From: Distichodus sexfasciatus
Taxonomy: Eukaryota > Chordata > Actinopteri > Characiformes > Distichodontidae
Direction of reading: 5' to 3'
Assembly (NCBI GenBank): GCA_032718565.1
Contig: JAVGVS010000162.1
Location: 506,833 to 570,832, forward strand
DNA length: 64,000 nt
The notes under the pieces are model-generated. The model did not search any database. It saw nothing but the letters and a program-made list of their open reading frames with translations, and was not told where the DNA came from. Numbering within the stretch: the stretch's first letter is position 1; each line of letters begins with the position of its first letter. The translations under genes and the position numbers were made by a program. Shown one piece after another: positions 23,814 to 38,300 of this stretch.

Positions 23814-25372
23814 CTAAAAAGAACAGAACATTTATATTCACTTATGAGACGCAAAAATCTAAAGCAAAAGGCAAAATGGTTTTTCCTGCAAAAGGTGCAC
23901 AGTCCTAATCCTTTTTTAAAGCAATTCAAAAAATCTGTTTTGTTAGGAGATACTATATAGTAGTGGCCTGCACATTGTACTCTACAGGATTCACTTCTTG
24001 TCTTTCAGGGCCTGGATCACTGCTGGCTAACAGCCGCGGACAGTGCAGCTGCAGGGAAAATTGAGCATAATGGTTTGAGTGCTGGCAGTGACGAAAGGTG
24101 CAAGGACAGATGTCTAATTGCACCTGCAATGGCTGGCTATTAGACCCAAGACGCTTTCCTCCAAACTAGTGTGGAGGGTGACACAGCATGAGGCTCCGGA
24201 GGAAACTGGATGGGGGGGAGGGAGTAAAGGAGGAGCAAGGGACTAATCATGCTCCGTTTTTTTTTTGGCCCAAGTTTCTTCAGGACTCGAAAAGTAGCTC
24301 TCCTTTTCGTATACCCACAAATTGGACACTCAAGCAACGGAGATGGATTTTTTTTTGGCCTGAAAGTAACCCTGGTTGAGCACACACTTCCTATTTCATT
24401 CTTTAGTTAATCAAGTAATTGTTGAGGTTCTCATCTTCATATTCAAGTGGGAATTAAAACAAGGTATCTGAGCCAGAAAGAGTACAAAGTGCAGAAAGAT
24501 GTGGCTCTGAGCTCAATAAAAAATTTTAAAGGCCTTGAGGCCTTTTCAGATGATTACACATGAATGCCAGCGATCACTGCACATCATTTCAATTAGGATG
24601 CTCCGGTTTTTGAAGTGTCAAGGAGAGAAGTGTCAGATGTGAACATTTTGGTGTATGCTTTCAAAGAAACATAGTCATAGTGTACATCAGGGACGCAATG
24701 GTTTTTGGTATTTTACACCCAGGTGAAGCCCATTAAACGTGAAATTTTAAAAAACGGGTCATTGTGCGCGCAGTGATGGACGTAGTGGGCTTGAAAATAT
24801 GCTCTCACTAAAAATACCCAGTTCAGTCAAATCTTCCTTTCTCACTCATATTTTAGCTGAAAAATAACAACCAACAACTACTCACGATACAGCCATTTAG
24901 TGATATTTTGTAGTGTTTATTCAGGATGCGTGTCCATCACATTATTGTGACGCAGCTCTGAGTGGCGCGTGGGTGATGGCAGGTAATGTTGTTCTTATTC
25001 GAAAGGCTAAAATAGTTTAGAGAGCCAAAATGAGTCCAAATTGGCTTTTAAAAGCTACTTTTTAAAAATACAAGTTTTGGAGCAATTTTGGTTCAATGTG
25101 GACTCATTTGGCCTATAAAATTAGCTGCTTTTGGCATTTCTGGGAGGCTCTCGTCTCACGATTCGATTTAATTATGATTATCAGGTCGACAATTTGATTT
25201 AGCTATTCAATGCATCATGATGCTTCCCATTAATTTTGCTACATTACTTCACATTGCACGCAGATTTGGCATGGATCACAGCCGTAGCCAGAAAATCACC
25301 AATGCCATATAATCCAGGTTTCTATCCCAGGGACCACCACATAGCCTGAGAAGTAATCTCATACTGTGTGTG

Positions 25373-25449
<77 letters not shown>

Positions 25450-28400
25450 TATGGGGTTTTTTTTTTAACAAAGGATTTCAGAGTGAAACTGGATTGTATG
25501 TAACGGATCACAAGTAATCCAATCATGACCTCACAAGGGGCAGTCGAATCGCCAGCAAAAAAAAAATAAAAATCGATTATCGTCTGCTGCTGCATTGATC
25601 CACGTCTTCATCTCGAGGTGTCAATTATGTGATTCATTTCAACACCCCTACTGCCACGTGTAATATAATGTAATGTAATATGATGTAATGATTATCGACA
25701 ACGGATCGTTCATTGCTGAAAAGTGATTAGGTTGCAAGTCTAAATGTAAGCTCAATGAAAAAAGATGCAACTCACATTTGAAGGAAAATTGGAGTTCTAC
25801 TGACGTCGTTTTAATTAAGTGTGTACAAGTGTATGAAGTGTGAGACATAATTATGCTCATGTTTGCCTTCTGCATCTACCAGATTAAAAATCAATCAATC
25901 AACATTACATCAGTCACTAGAACAGTTGGATATTACAAACTATTATAAATGGTGATGGTTTTACTAACCATAATGTTAGAAAGTATCAATAGCATCGTGG
26001 TTCATAAATGGCAAACATCAATTTTCTACATTTTCATTGGTCGGACTGTTTACGGAAAGCACAAGGCGCACTACAAAGAAAATCAGCTTTTCCAAGTCTG
26101 CGATCGGGCAGATTTCAAGTAAATTTACGTGACTAACATATTAATTATATGCGGATGTGCAGCTAATGTACAATCTGATTATTTCAACGTCTTGCCCTTT
26201 CAAAGTTCACCCCAAACAACCTGTTCTGCTGCAGATCTACTGTGCTGTCAGTATTTACTTTCTTCTGGAAACTATCGATAGGATCCATGATTTACAGTTG
26301 CATTTTTTAAATGGCCCAATGTAGTGTCTCTACACAGCTCGAACATTTCTAACACAGCACCGTCGCATCGAGCACGAGCGTATGCAGAGCGAGTGCACGT
26401 AAATACAAGAGACTTTGCTCGTGAACGCTCCACTGCACGCTCATAATGTTGCCACCAGAATAATGCTTCATTGGCCCTATATTGTCTGTTGCGGTTTAGC
26501 AACTACAAACTGCAGCTAGCAAGTTTAATAGCAGGCTAGGTCTGTGTGCAGCCACAATCAACCACAATTACTCGATTAGTTGATTAGTCATCCTACTGAT
26601 TATTTGGTGCAACTCACCATCGTTTCCACCATGTTTGCCTTGTTGTTTCTCAGCGTCTTCACTGTGTGGAAACACATCGACGATGTTCTGGTTGTTGAAT
26701 CATTCAGATGCTAGATGCACAGATCAAGTCCCATCATGCTCACAGTCCTGAGAGAGAAAGAGAGAGAGAGAGAGAGACAGAGGCCAGAGACATAGAAGGG
26801 TGAAAACACTTCTAATGCTTGGCTTAGCTGGTCGCATACATCATTTTTCAGTCACATGACTCACCAAACAAATCATGCATTCTCCCACCATGCGAGGTCA
26901 AGAGGTATTTTGCAGTTCTTCAGCAATAGAAAACAAAGTGTCTGTTTCTGCCTCAAATGTTGAAGTTGTTGTCTCTAGCCCAAGCTCATTAAGATAAAAG
27001 AGAGACCTTCGCCGTCTGACCTCATATTAGGCCAGCATCAGGCCCCCTTTTAAACGGTGGCTGTAGACAGTTGGGCACTTCACCCACGATCAGGACTGCC
27101 CATCAAATCTGTACACTTCCCTTTAATCCTCATTAAAAACAAAGCCGCACTTCATCGCCGAAGCCTGTCTTCTCTTTGGCCCTTAAGTACTGAGAGCTGC
27201 ATTATGCAATGCTTCAGAATCAGTCACTCTTATTACCGCAGAGAATACCCTCTAACAATTTCCCCAACTAGCGGGATTCAAAGAGAAGCCGGGCACCTGC
27301 TAAATAAAACATGGCACAGAAGAAAGGCTTTGACTAGTGAGGCGCAAACGACCAGGCCGAGCCACGCCGGCCGTATCGGCCAAAGCATTAGACCTGTCAG
27401 CAGCGTAATGCGTAATGAAATGTATTACAGCGAGAGAGCCGCTTGAGGTAAAATAGCAACCTTGTGGTGGTAATAATTTCTCTTCGGCTCGGCACAGCTT
27501 CGTTCAATAATTTCTCGCTTGTCTATCGCAAATGCGGGGTAAAATAAATGGCGTGGAGGCAATTTGCCAGGCAGTGATACCACTGAAATAGGGGGAACAT
27601 ATTATGGGGAATCACCATGGTATGAGCCTTGATATTGCAATAATTCACTAAGAATCACATTTTGGGGTTTAGTTATAAAAAATGCTTTGTATTCACTCAG
27701 ACTCTGCGTTTCTAACAGTGCTGCCAGAATAATGACACTGCTGAAGGTTGATTTTGCCTGAATCTTTGTTTGCTGAGAGTTGTCACATTGCAATAAAACT
27801 CTTATTGATATCAGTTTGTTCTTTATTTTTCTGCAAATCATGAGGTTAAACTCAAACGCTGAGTTGTGGAAAATCTTCAGTGCAGTATTTTTATTGCTGG
27901 ATGAAAAACCCACAGTAAATGGGTCATCAATATTAACAGGCGTACAATTAAATTTAAGGGCCCCCTCACAGCAAAATGGTCCTGGGTTCGATCCCCTGAT
28001 CGGCTGTAGGGCCTTTCTGTGTGGAGTTTGCGTACTCTCCCGGTGGTCGCCGGGGGCTCCGGTTTCCTCCCATACTCCAAAAGCATGCGTTATAGGTTAA
28101 TTGGTGACTCTAAATTGGCTTGTGTGAGTGTGTGTGCGCCCTGCAGTTTGTTGGCGCCTGCCCAGGGTTGTTCCCTGCCTTGCGCCCATAAGTTTCCGGG
28201 ATAGGCTCCGGTCCCTCCCTGCGACCCAGGTTGGGATTAAGTGGTTTGGATTATGAATGAATGAATGAATGAATGACTATGAAATGTATTTCAGCATCTT
28301 ATAACCGTAGTACAGGCTCTTACTTTAATCTAAACAAACAGCTGCATGTGGCTAATGCTTCTTTTCAAAATTTTCATCTCAATTATTCCTTTGCTTTGTG

Positions 28401-31400
28401 TTTTTTTTTTTTAATCCCCATTTTTTGACATCACACATGAGGCCTGTTCCAGGACCTAAAATCAATGGAATTCTGAACGCAGTGGGATTACAGAACTCCA
28501 GAAAAGCCATGGCTTTCTTTTCTTTCTATTCCTTTTTTGTTTGTTTTTAGAGGAACCTGCTGTTAACTGGCACGGCAATTTTCCACAAATTTGCAATGGT
28601 TTCTAAAGCAGAAGACGCTAATTTTCAGCTTCACTTGTTTTCAGGCCTGGTGTGTAGTAAGCTTACAGAAACAAAACAGAGAGGAAGGGACAAGAAGAGG
28701 AGGATAATGGGATAAAAGCGAATGAGAGAGCAAAATCTAAGACAAAACAAGAAGACATCACATGGATGTCTCATGCTGTTCCTTACTTCTGTAAAGAAGA
28801 TTTTACCAATCAAATGTTGCCGTTTTTAAATATAATGCGTAGTAATCGGCTCATCGATGCTATTGCTTCTCACTGCATGAGCATCTAGCTAAGTACAGTT
28901 GGTACTCACAGGCAGTGGACCACAGTGCGCCCATCTCCCCCATCGTACTGTTCCTGCCACTTGGCCAGCCGTCTGACCAGCTGTAGGATGGAACGCTTGG
29001 ACAGTGGAGTGTCTCTGTACGCCGGCCAGCCTAGAAACTGGAAGTGCTGGACCAGCCGGTAGCCATCCTGTGGCTAATTGGGAGGGAGAGAGAGAGAGAG
29101 TGAGAGAGAAAGAGTTAGTTTGTGACAAGATGCATTATATTCACTTTACTAACCATCATACTCAGGGTTCTTATAGGAAATTTCAGAATTTGTTTCCCAT
29201 TTAAAGAACTTTCACGATGCAACACGTACTCGCGAAATATACGTAAAAGCCATCTGCGTGCTACAATGGTCCTAAAGCTCATTTCACAAAGCATAACGTC
29301 ATTTCCCAAAACGGCAAAGGTAGGACAACACTTCGGGATGCCGCTATCACTATGCGGGAGACATGGGATGTCCAATATCTTAAGACTGTCCTGTTCATGC
29401 CCCCCTTCTTTTAAGAATGTAAACGACTTCCCACAATCGTTGCAGAATCTTCCCACAATATGGACAATACATAGTGTACTTTCCCTTGCTAACATTCACA
29501 AAAGAACAAAGTAGAAACAGGAAATGACCTGGAACTCTTCTTATGGACATGGGTGCTGTCCAGTCACAAATAAGAGGTGCTGTCCTACAATATTGTTGTC
29601 TTTCCTGATATTTCGGAGTGTTTTGTGAAATGTTGTTGTGTTTTATTTAACGTTGTTGTGTTTCCTGAAATGTCATAATGTTTTCTGAAATGTGTTTTTT
29701 GAAATGCCATTGTTTTCTGAAATGCTGTTGTGTTTTCTGAAATGCTGTTGTGCTTTTTGAAATGTTGTCATGTTCCTGAATTGTTGTGTTTCCTGAAATG
29801 TCTTTGTGCTTTGTGAATTATCATTGTGTTTTCTTAAATGTCGTTGCTTTTTTCTTTTAGCGCCACTGTAGCATGCCCTCCTTTGACCATGAATAGTCAA
29901 TGCAAAACACTACTGATAGGAATGAATATTGATGGGAACAAATTAAGCTTGATAAATGTTTATTTATAGTGTCCAGATATAGTATCTGTCTATTATAACT
30001 CTACCTCTTGCACATTCAGTGTAAATGTCAATTTCAACCTGTTGAGAATACTGCATCCTGACTTGACAAACATTTTTACCTCTATGTTTATTTCTAGCCT
30101 CTAATTATATATATATATTAAAAATAAAAAAAAGAAATCCCTGTCTAGTTTAAAATGTATATTGTATATTGTCTGGTTTAAAATGTATATTGTTTAATGT
30201 ATATTTTAGTATTTCTACTTATTTATTGTCTATCCCATGTGCCTAGTCGTGCCACTGCCTATTTATTCTCTGTTCTACTGTTCTTTGTTTGTTTGCACTG
30301 GAAATAACCTGGAGCCACGTCGTCTCGTCTCTCTATGTATCTGTACAGTATATAGCAGAGATGACAATAAAGTTGACTTTGACTTTGACTTTGACTTGAC
30401 TTTGACAACTGAAAGGCAGTGCAAGAAAAACCTTTCTGAAACTGAAATTGAGTAGATCACTATTGAGATCTTCCAACAGTGTCAGTTGATGAGATATGTA
30501 TAGCATCTAGGATTGATAAAAGAAGAAAAGACAACATAAAAGGGGAAAAAACAGCAACGCAAGGCAAGCTACCCCAAACAGAGACGTCAGCGTTCTCCCT
30601 GAAGCAAGCGGCGGTGCCTGTTGCAGGACACATTACACGGTGCTCACCACTGATAGAGCCATTTCATGGCAAATTTGGGACGCCAGTGTGCGTTTTCACG
30701 GCCGTGCCCGATTAGCTAGCCGCTAAATCTCGTCTGTCACCAGCGGTTAAGTGGGAGAGATGAGAGAGGGAATGAAGGAGCGAAGATGCTTTGCTAGCGC
30801 TAGATGCTGCATCACAAGGACCGGCGGTAATGAGTGTTAATGTAAGCTAATGTAGCGCTAAGCTAACCCACATGGAAAAAGTAAATACCAATCGGCCCAA
30901 AACATATCCTATCAGAGTGTGTGTATCGACTTTGGCTGGGCGAGGTGCTGACGCTAAATGATTATGAATGATGGATGTGTTTGTCGATAGCAAAGTTAAT
31001 CAAGCTCAAATATACATGAGACGTAGAAATTAAAAGAGTTACACAGCATTTGGAGGCGTTTTTCATTTGTATATTTGCTTCATAAACCACTTGATCCTAA
31101 ACAGAAATAGAGGTATAGAACCTGTTAAAACTGAGATCACTTAAATTGGACATTTTCATGTTTTAAAAAGATGTCTTTTTTAGATTACATTATGTGTAAT
31201 GTGACTTTGTGAGCGTTATATGGGACCCTACAAAGAATATATGAATGACAATAAACAAATGAAATAAAAACTACTGAATAAACTCTCACGTAAGTAGCTA
31301 GAAAAATGTTTCTGCTAGTTTACTTGCTCTCCTAATCTTCCTTTCCCATCCTGTAGTGAAGGCGCCTTACCCGTGCCATATTGCAGATTCTAAAGATCCG

Positions 31401-34400
31401 ATTGATGATGTCTTCATCGATGTCTGCGGAGATGAACTCCACTTGGATGGGACCGTAGCAACATGTGCTCTTTTCTGGCCAGTACTGCATACATAACTTC
31501 AGGAGAAAGAACAAAACACGGCAGAAATAACAATCAAAATCTCTTTCATACCAACTAAAATAAAAAACGGAACAAATCATCTATGGACCTTCTCTGTCTC
31601 TGTCTATCCTGCACTGTTTGCTTTTTGTTTATTCTTGATGTTGCAAAAAATGTGCCCTCTGGTTGTAAATTTCCAACGGTTCGGTAACTGGCTTTTATTG
31701 ACACTGACTACGACAATGACAATGAACTGTTTCAATAAAACACTGTTACATTCTAACAAAATGTTTACACATTTTCCTGAACTGCATCTGTGAAATACAT
31801 ATTTCTGAAATGAAACGGAACGTGTGTTTTGCTTAGTCCTCGGGGTAAACTGTACAATATACCCCCGGGAAAATACATCAGAGGGAAATGTAAAGCCATG
31901 AAGCTCATCAATTATGAAAGACGGTAGTCTGGAGAAATGAATCCATATATCTTCCACCCCACACATCTATCTGAAATGATCTAAGAAAGGGCAAGCTAGT
32001 TCAGGGCTTAATGAAAAAATACCTAGGGGTTGGGAGCTTAAACTGAATAGACTGTATTGGTGAAAAGTTACTCTGAAAGCCTACGTAGTTAAGCTGAATT
32101 CAGAGTAGACACAGTTCAATCTCTAGTCAATCTAAAGCAATCTAATCTAGCGCAGTACTGATGGATAATTATATGCTTTCAGCCATACTGGTTAATTACA
32201 TTAGCTATTTGTTCTATATAATAGAACAGTTAACTACTGTTATTTATTCTATCATATAACATTTACTGCACTGTGTGTAGATATTTACAGGTCTTGCATG
32301 GTAACCCTCAACCCTCAATAGTCAAAGCACAGTGAGGATCACATCTTGAGTTATCTAGTGATTTCCTCTCATAAAGACAAAGCTACTGGGGATAGAGTAG
32401 AGCTCAAAACTTTTTCACATATAATGGACTATACAAGCCTTGGTCCTCAGTTTGTGTGGTTTAAAATCTGTGTGTGTGTGTGTGGGTGTGTGTATTAGAC
32501 AGTTGTTCCACAGGGGGTCTGTGCTGGACCTGTGTCTGAATACCCTGTATGCGTCAGACTTCAATTACTGCAAAAATCATCTGCAGAAATTTCCTTTTGC
32601 ACAATGGAAACTGGGAGAATCCGTGGTGCGCAGGACAATGAATCAATCACTGAACCCTAATGAACCACTTTAGGTAGACTTCAGGTCTCAAAAGCACACT
32701 TAGCCCTTTAAGCCATTAATGCATTATTACAGTTGCGTAATTCATTCTTTGAATTACTAAAAACTATTCTGCAATTTATTTATTAATTACAGCCATCTAG
32801 TTCTAATGCCTTATTCTCCCTGTATGGATTTTAGACTGTGGGAGGAAACCGGAGAGCATGAAAACTCCACACAGAAAGGCCCCGCAGCCGACCCAGGGCT
32901 CAAACCCAGGACCTTCTCGCTGTGAGGCGGCGGCGCTAACCAAAGAGTCACCGTGCCGCCCCGATTAACCATCATGATTTTACATTAATTATATTAAATG
33001 CTGTAAAAATGTTTCAGATGAATGAGTGCTGTCAGTGTTCAGGCCGGTCCGGGTTCTTATTTATGGCTTATTATTTGATGTATTAATTAAAAATACATCT
33101 GTGCATGTAAGAATTAATTTAAGTGGTGAAAGTGAGTGATTATTTGTCATTGTGAACACGCCACAGCACAGCACACAGTGTACCGCAACGAAATGTGACC
33201 TCTGCATTTAACCCATCCATGAAGGAGCAGTGGGTAGCCCGGGAAACAGTGCTTGGGGACGGTACCTTGCTCATGAGTACCTCGGTGGTAACTTTACCGG
33301 CCCTGGATTCAAACCTCCAACCTTCTGATCACGGGGCGAACACCCTACCGTTACACCACCACCTGCCCCGGAAAACATCTTATTCATCTACACAAACTCC
33401 TAAGAAGTTCTAGTGTGAAAAATGTAGACCAGAGCTGCTAGAATAGCCCAAGTAATAACCGTGGGCAATCTATTGGTTGATCCCAACAAAAAACAAAGCA
33501 GTGATTTGAGGTGAAATGTCATGGCCTTGAGTTTCAGGGTGAGAGGTCGCACCTGTGCAGCATCCATTTCGTTCAGCATCACAATAGAGGAGCAGTTGTA
33601 ATCAAACACCAGCCTCCAAAAGTCAGCCACAGTGTTGGGCAGAGGGTGCTGCGTCACGATGAAGGCCGCCGGCTGTTTGTGACTCTAGAAATGAATAAAT
33701 AAATAAGTAAATAAATAAATGTAAGTCTCCACTGCTCTGACTGTTGAAGGCCGGAACTGTTGAGTAAAAGGTAAGAGTATGTCAACCTTGCTGAGGTATC
33801 CCATGACTGTTTACACACACACACACTTCAGTGCACATGCTCTCTCATTCTTTCTCTCTCTCTCTCTCACACACACAGACACACACACACACACACCACA
33901 CAAAAACTCGCTACTAGTCAAAGGTCAGATGTGGTTGAATTGATATTGCTAAAAGTTATTTTGAGTATTTAAAATACTGGAAAGTATATTTGTAGTGTAG
34001 CTTTATGATTCATTAGAGAACAACCTTGCATAAAAATCTATGTAAAAATATCTTCCTACGACACACCCAAAAACACACATACAGCTGTGCCTCAAAGTGT
34101 TCCCCAGCCCAGCTCTGACTAGGTATCACCCCCCTCCCATCTCCTATCATCCCTTCAGCTATCCTCTATCTTGTTCGTGTGTTTGCTGTCTTGATCATTC
34201 TGTTTAGGTGCTGCTTGTCAGTCTTCAACAATCTTATCGCTCAATCAGCAGCAAGGCCATAATGAGCGTGTGGAGATTGCTGAGATGTTATCTCATCTTC
34301 TCCCAGTTGTACCGCTCTACTTTCATGATTGAATTTCCATGTAATCACTCGTGTAGCTAGCGCTCTTAGCATCAATGAGGATATTTCACGGGCTTAGCAT

Positions 34401-35323
34401 CACTACAGATAATGTGCATTAGCACGTAAAAAGCTCCAGCTGTCTGTAAAATGACTTGCAGCTAGGATCTAAATTTCTTCTGACGATTTGTCAACTGGCC
34501 GCTGACAATTCTTTACAATCTTAGAAAATACAAACCTCATTTAGTCGCATTAACCCTTTAAGGCATGAGTCCCGATTCATGGATCAATTTCTTTTCTAAA
34601 TATTTCATATGTGAATTTTCAATAGGACATGATGCGTAAACTCATGCTGGAGATTTTTTGCAAAAACAATCCATTCCTTATAATTCCAGCTTCATTTCCC
34701 AACATCACATCAAAACCTTTTCCGCCCAGCAGCTGTTAGGAAATGGCGTTGGCACTCACGTCCATCAGCGCCGCATTGATGTAGTTGCTGGACTCGCCGT
34801 CCACGGAGATAAGGAAAGGCAGGCAGCGGTCGACCGCCAGGACGTCCATGCTGCGGTTCTTATCGTGGTTGCGCGGGAGGAGGCCCACGCTGCAGTCTTC
34901 TGGACGCACGCGAGGAGTCACGATGTTCAGCGTCTGGGAAGGAGACCCCGAGACATTTCATTTGCCCGCTTTCTCCCAAACCACCGTAAAAAACTTCCCT
35001 ATAAACTCTACGGATTTCTTGAACGCGGGAAATCCTCCAGACGTTTCTGACCTGCTTTACTCTGAAACCCATCCCTCTTTCTCTAACAGCTCAAAACCCT
35101 TTTTTCTGGCACAAATGTTTGCACTGAGCTGAAGGTTAGCTATTACTTATGGATGAGACATACTCAAGCAGAGAATGATTGAGAGAGCAACAGAGTAATG
35201 GACAGAGACATGAAGTGGGAGACTCAGTGAAACATGTTTGGGGAGTGATGGAAAGAGAGGGAGGAGAGAAATACAAAGGAACAAAGAGAGAGAAAGAGGG
35301 GAGGGAGCCACAGGACGAAACAG

Positions 35324-35364
<41 letters not shown>

Positions 35365-38300
35365 CAAGAAGGAGACAGAAAAAATGTTGGATAGAAAGGT
35401 ATGGAGAGAGTGGGTATGAGAAAGAGAGAGAAAAAGGTAAGTGAAGATAAGAAAGACACAAAGAAACAGACGCAGTTGCTTAGAGATAGACAGAAGGATG
35501 AATAGAGTGACAGACTGAGAAAAAGAAAAAGAAAGACAGAAATACAGGGGGTTAGAGAGAGGGAGAACTATGAAGACAGTGGGTATGAGAGCAAGAGAGA
35601 AAGAGGCAGAGAGTTTGGGTGAGACATGAAAAGATACATCATTCTATACAAGACACCTGACAGATCTGAGAGTCTCTCTTCCTCCAGACATTGGGGCCGT
35701 CATGCTGCTTGCAGAGGATACAGACTACAAATGTGCAGAGAGCAGAAATTACGCCACTGCTGGGCTTTACGGGAAAGAGAGATTCGCCACCGCTCCATTA
35801 AAGGACACTTCATATATCTTCCTCATGCCGCCCAGCAGTCGCACCTCAACAAGCAGTAGTAGTATGACCTGTTGATCTCTGATCGTGCTCGGTTTATTCA
35901 TACATTCCAGAAAGGTGGCAGGAACCGTACTCATATTTCCCGCACAACAACACAACAGCTAAACCTGAAGTGGAGATTCAAGGAAATACGGAGCACGTCA
36001 TAGATAATGCCATGTGAAGCTTTGATGTATAATCTGTGAGACTCCTGCCTAAAAAAAACTAAGGAATAAAACTTTTGAAGACTGTTAGGGCCTGGCGTTT
36101 ATGGTGTATTTATGAATTTCGATACACTCTAAGACTTCTCTGAGGAGATCAGATTAAATAAACCATCAATACTGACACATCATGGCCATGAAAGCTTGTA
36201 AAATATGCTTAAAGGTTCTGACACCTTCTTGTCCTGTGCGCCAAATCTAGTAATTTAGTGTTTTCCTGCATGATGACACAACTCTGGAAAAGTCATCTAG
36301 CAACGACCTGAAACAAGTTTGAAAAAGAGGAGTGCTGCTTGATTGAGTTCTTTACCTGGAATTCATCTTTGATCTGGCTGGAGTTAGTCTGGGGGTCCAG
36401 CCTGCTGATGTTGTAGTAGATGGCCCTGAACTCGCACACTGGGATGGCCGTGTTCCCACACAAGCATGCCTCCAGGATGGCGTCGTGCACGAACACGTAC
36501 TGCTCCTGCAAGGAATCGTGACGCCCATGCAACTTCAAATGCCACTTTACACATGACATCAGATTCATTTAATATACTGGTCAACTTTGAGAAAAAAACA
36601 AAAAACAGATCAGCCTAAGCCTTCTCTTGGAATTGGAAAAGCTTATCCCTATGGTAGAATAAAGAACCTAAAGTCCTTTCTCTGCACTGGCAAAATTCTG
36701 AATCAGTCATATCAGGATCTTAAGAGGCCATTTCCTTCACTGGAAAAATCTGGTTACAGTGGCTGAGGTGATACCTGACTAATTTTAAAAGGTTAGCTTA
36801 TAGCAGCCTTCAGGCCAGACAACATGCATAATTCACACACACGCTTGTGAAGGCTTCTTCGGCTCTGAAGCTCTACCAGAACGACTGCAGTAAAACATTA
36901 TAGATGTTCATAAACGAATATGACAATGGCTCCCATAAACCAACTCTTCGCATACACTGTACTAAGCCTACAGTCCATAAATTTCAACCAAGTCTAAGTC
37001 ATAATTCCCGCTCTTAACGGTGGCGTAAAGCCTCCTATTCACATTCAAGGGGAAAGTCAGTTTCACAACACACTCCAATGGTGGCCCTAAAAATGAGATC
37101 AAGGGTCCACTCCAAAAAGACGGGCAGGAATTATCCGCGTTTTTAACTCCACAATGCCTCAGGCTTAAGGGCTTGAATGTTAATTGTGGTCCTTTGATCC
37201 CACCCTAACCAAAGCTGCAGCGTTGACCTCTCTTATGCATTACTCCATTACCTTCGGTAAGCACTTTAGGGGGGCTGGAGAAGAGCCTTTTTTTGAAGGA
37301 TTAATTGCTTTTTATGTTGTTTTCCACCATGGATTAGCTTTGAATAGCAACTGGGGGTGGACACGAGTTGCCCCTGGAAAGCCATTATGGCCAGAGTTGG
37401 GTTGATATTAATATTTTCGAAAAAGGACTGTCCTAGATGTGTAGTGTATCTGATTTATACATGTAGCTGAACACAAATAATACTGCCTTTTTTACATTTT
37501 GAACATTACATGATGCACAAGAGGTGGCAATAATCCATTTGCGGTGGACGGATCTAAATCCTTATTATTAAAATTACATTTTTGACAATTAATATTTTGA
37601 AAAATATGTGAATATTGTCTTTTTGAGTGACCCACTAAACAATGCTTATTCTGTTACTTTTGACCACTAGAGGGGGATCTTTTGAAAAGCCCTTGTACAG
37701 GCGATCTGGCTGAGAATGTCGATCCAGATCCACGTCCAGATCCAGATCCAGATCCTGGTGGGAAATGTAGCACTAATATTGTGGATTGTGGGATCTGTCT
37801 GCCAAACCCTGTAATCCCACAGAGCGGAAAAACCCTGACATGCTCCAGCTGCCCCATAGCTCATACTGCAAGATAGAGATCATTTCTGCGTGTGTGCACA
37901 TTAGAGAGGGAGTGAGTAAGAACCTGCAGGCTGTGTAGTAATGGCCATACAATTCAATTTCTTTGATTCAATTTAATTTCTATAAGACTTGCTCTAATGT
38001 CTTCTTCACAGGCTGAGGCACTAAAGACAGGCATGATTCCACTGTGAGAAAGCAGATAAGGAGAGAGGAGCTGTGAGGATGCATCAGTGTGGCAGAAACG
38101 AGTGAATGAAATGGGTATCGTATGACTGATGTGGAGTCATTTATAATAATACAGATAAAAGCTTAGACAGGGAACAAAATTATGTACCTCAATACTCAGG
38201 AAATGTTTCTTGAAGTCTTTAAGAGTGCTAGCAATCGTACTTAAGTTGTTCAAAGTGAGTGGCTGAGTAAGTGACTGAGTGACAAGTGAGAGTGCCAAGA

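Larger units (their letters stand above)
26748..28909 (-). other. ptprt: ptprt intron with possible conserved non-coding block
   Basis: It holds a GA-repeat at about 26756-26777 next to the disrupted exon, a candidate conserved block at 27050-27480, and a SINE fragment at 27961-28272. No other exon is seen. Confidence 0.6.
29074..31370 (-). other. ptprt: ptprt intron with minisatellite and LINE-like tail
   Basis: It contains the 19-bp minisatellite (29590-29850) and a retroelement 3' tail (about 30230-30405). No additional exon is seen. Confidence 0.6.
31497..33552 (-). other. ptprt: ptprt intron with two SINE copies
   Basis: SINE fragments lie at 32815-32965 and 33128-33369; a short TG tract lies at about 32468-32492. 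The rest is AT-rich with no exon. Confidence 0.6.

Noticed and set aside
27057..27446. 129-codon frame as a nested plus-strand gene
   Set aside because: No family resemblance and no promoter or poly(A) support; kept only as a possible non-coding element.
33400..33657. Minus frame read as one unspliced ORF through the exon
   Set aside because: Only 33553-33684 is exonic; the rest runs into the intron past the GTGCGA donor.
35136..35461. Ser/Leu-rich or Arg/Glu-rich frames
   Set aside because: They come from a purine-rich (GA)n stretch inside a ptprt intron.
37654..37876. Asp-Pro and Gly-Ser repeat proteins
   Set aside because: They are produced by a GATCCA hexanucleotide array; no splice context and intronic position.
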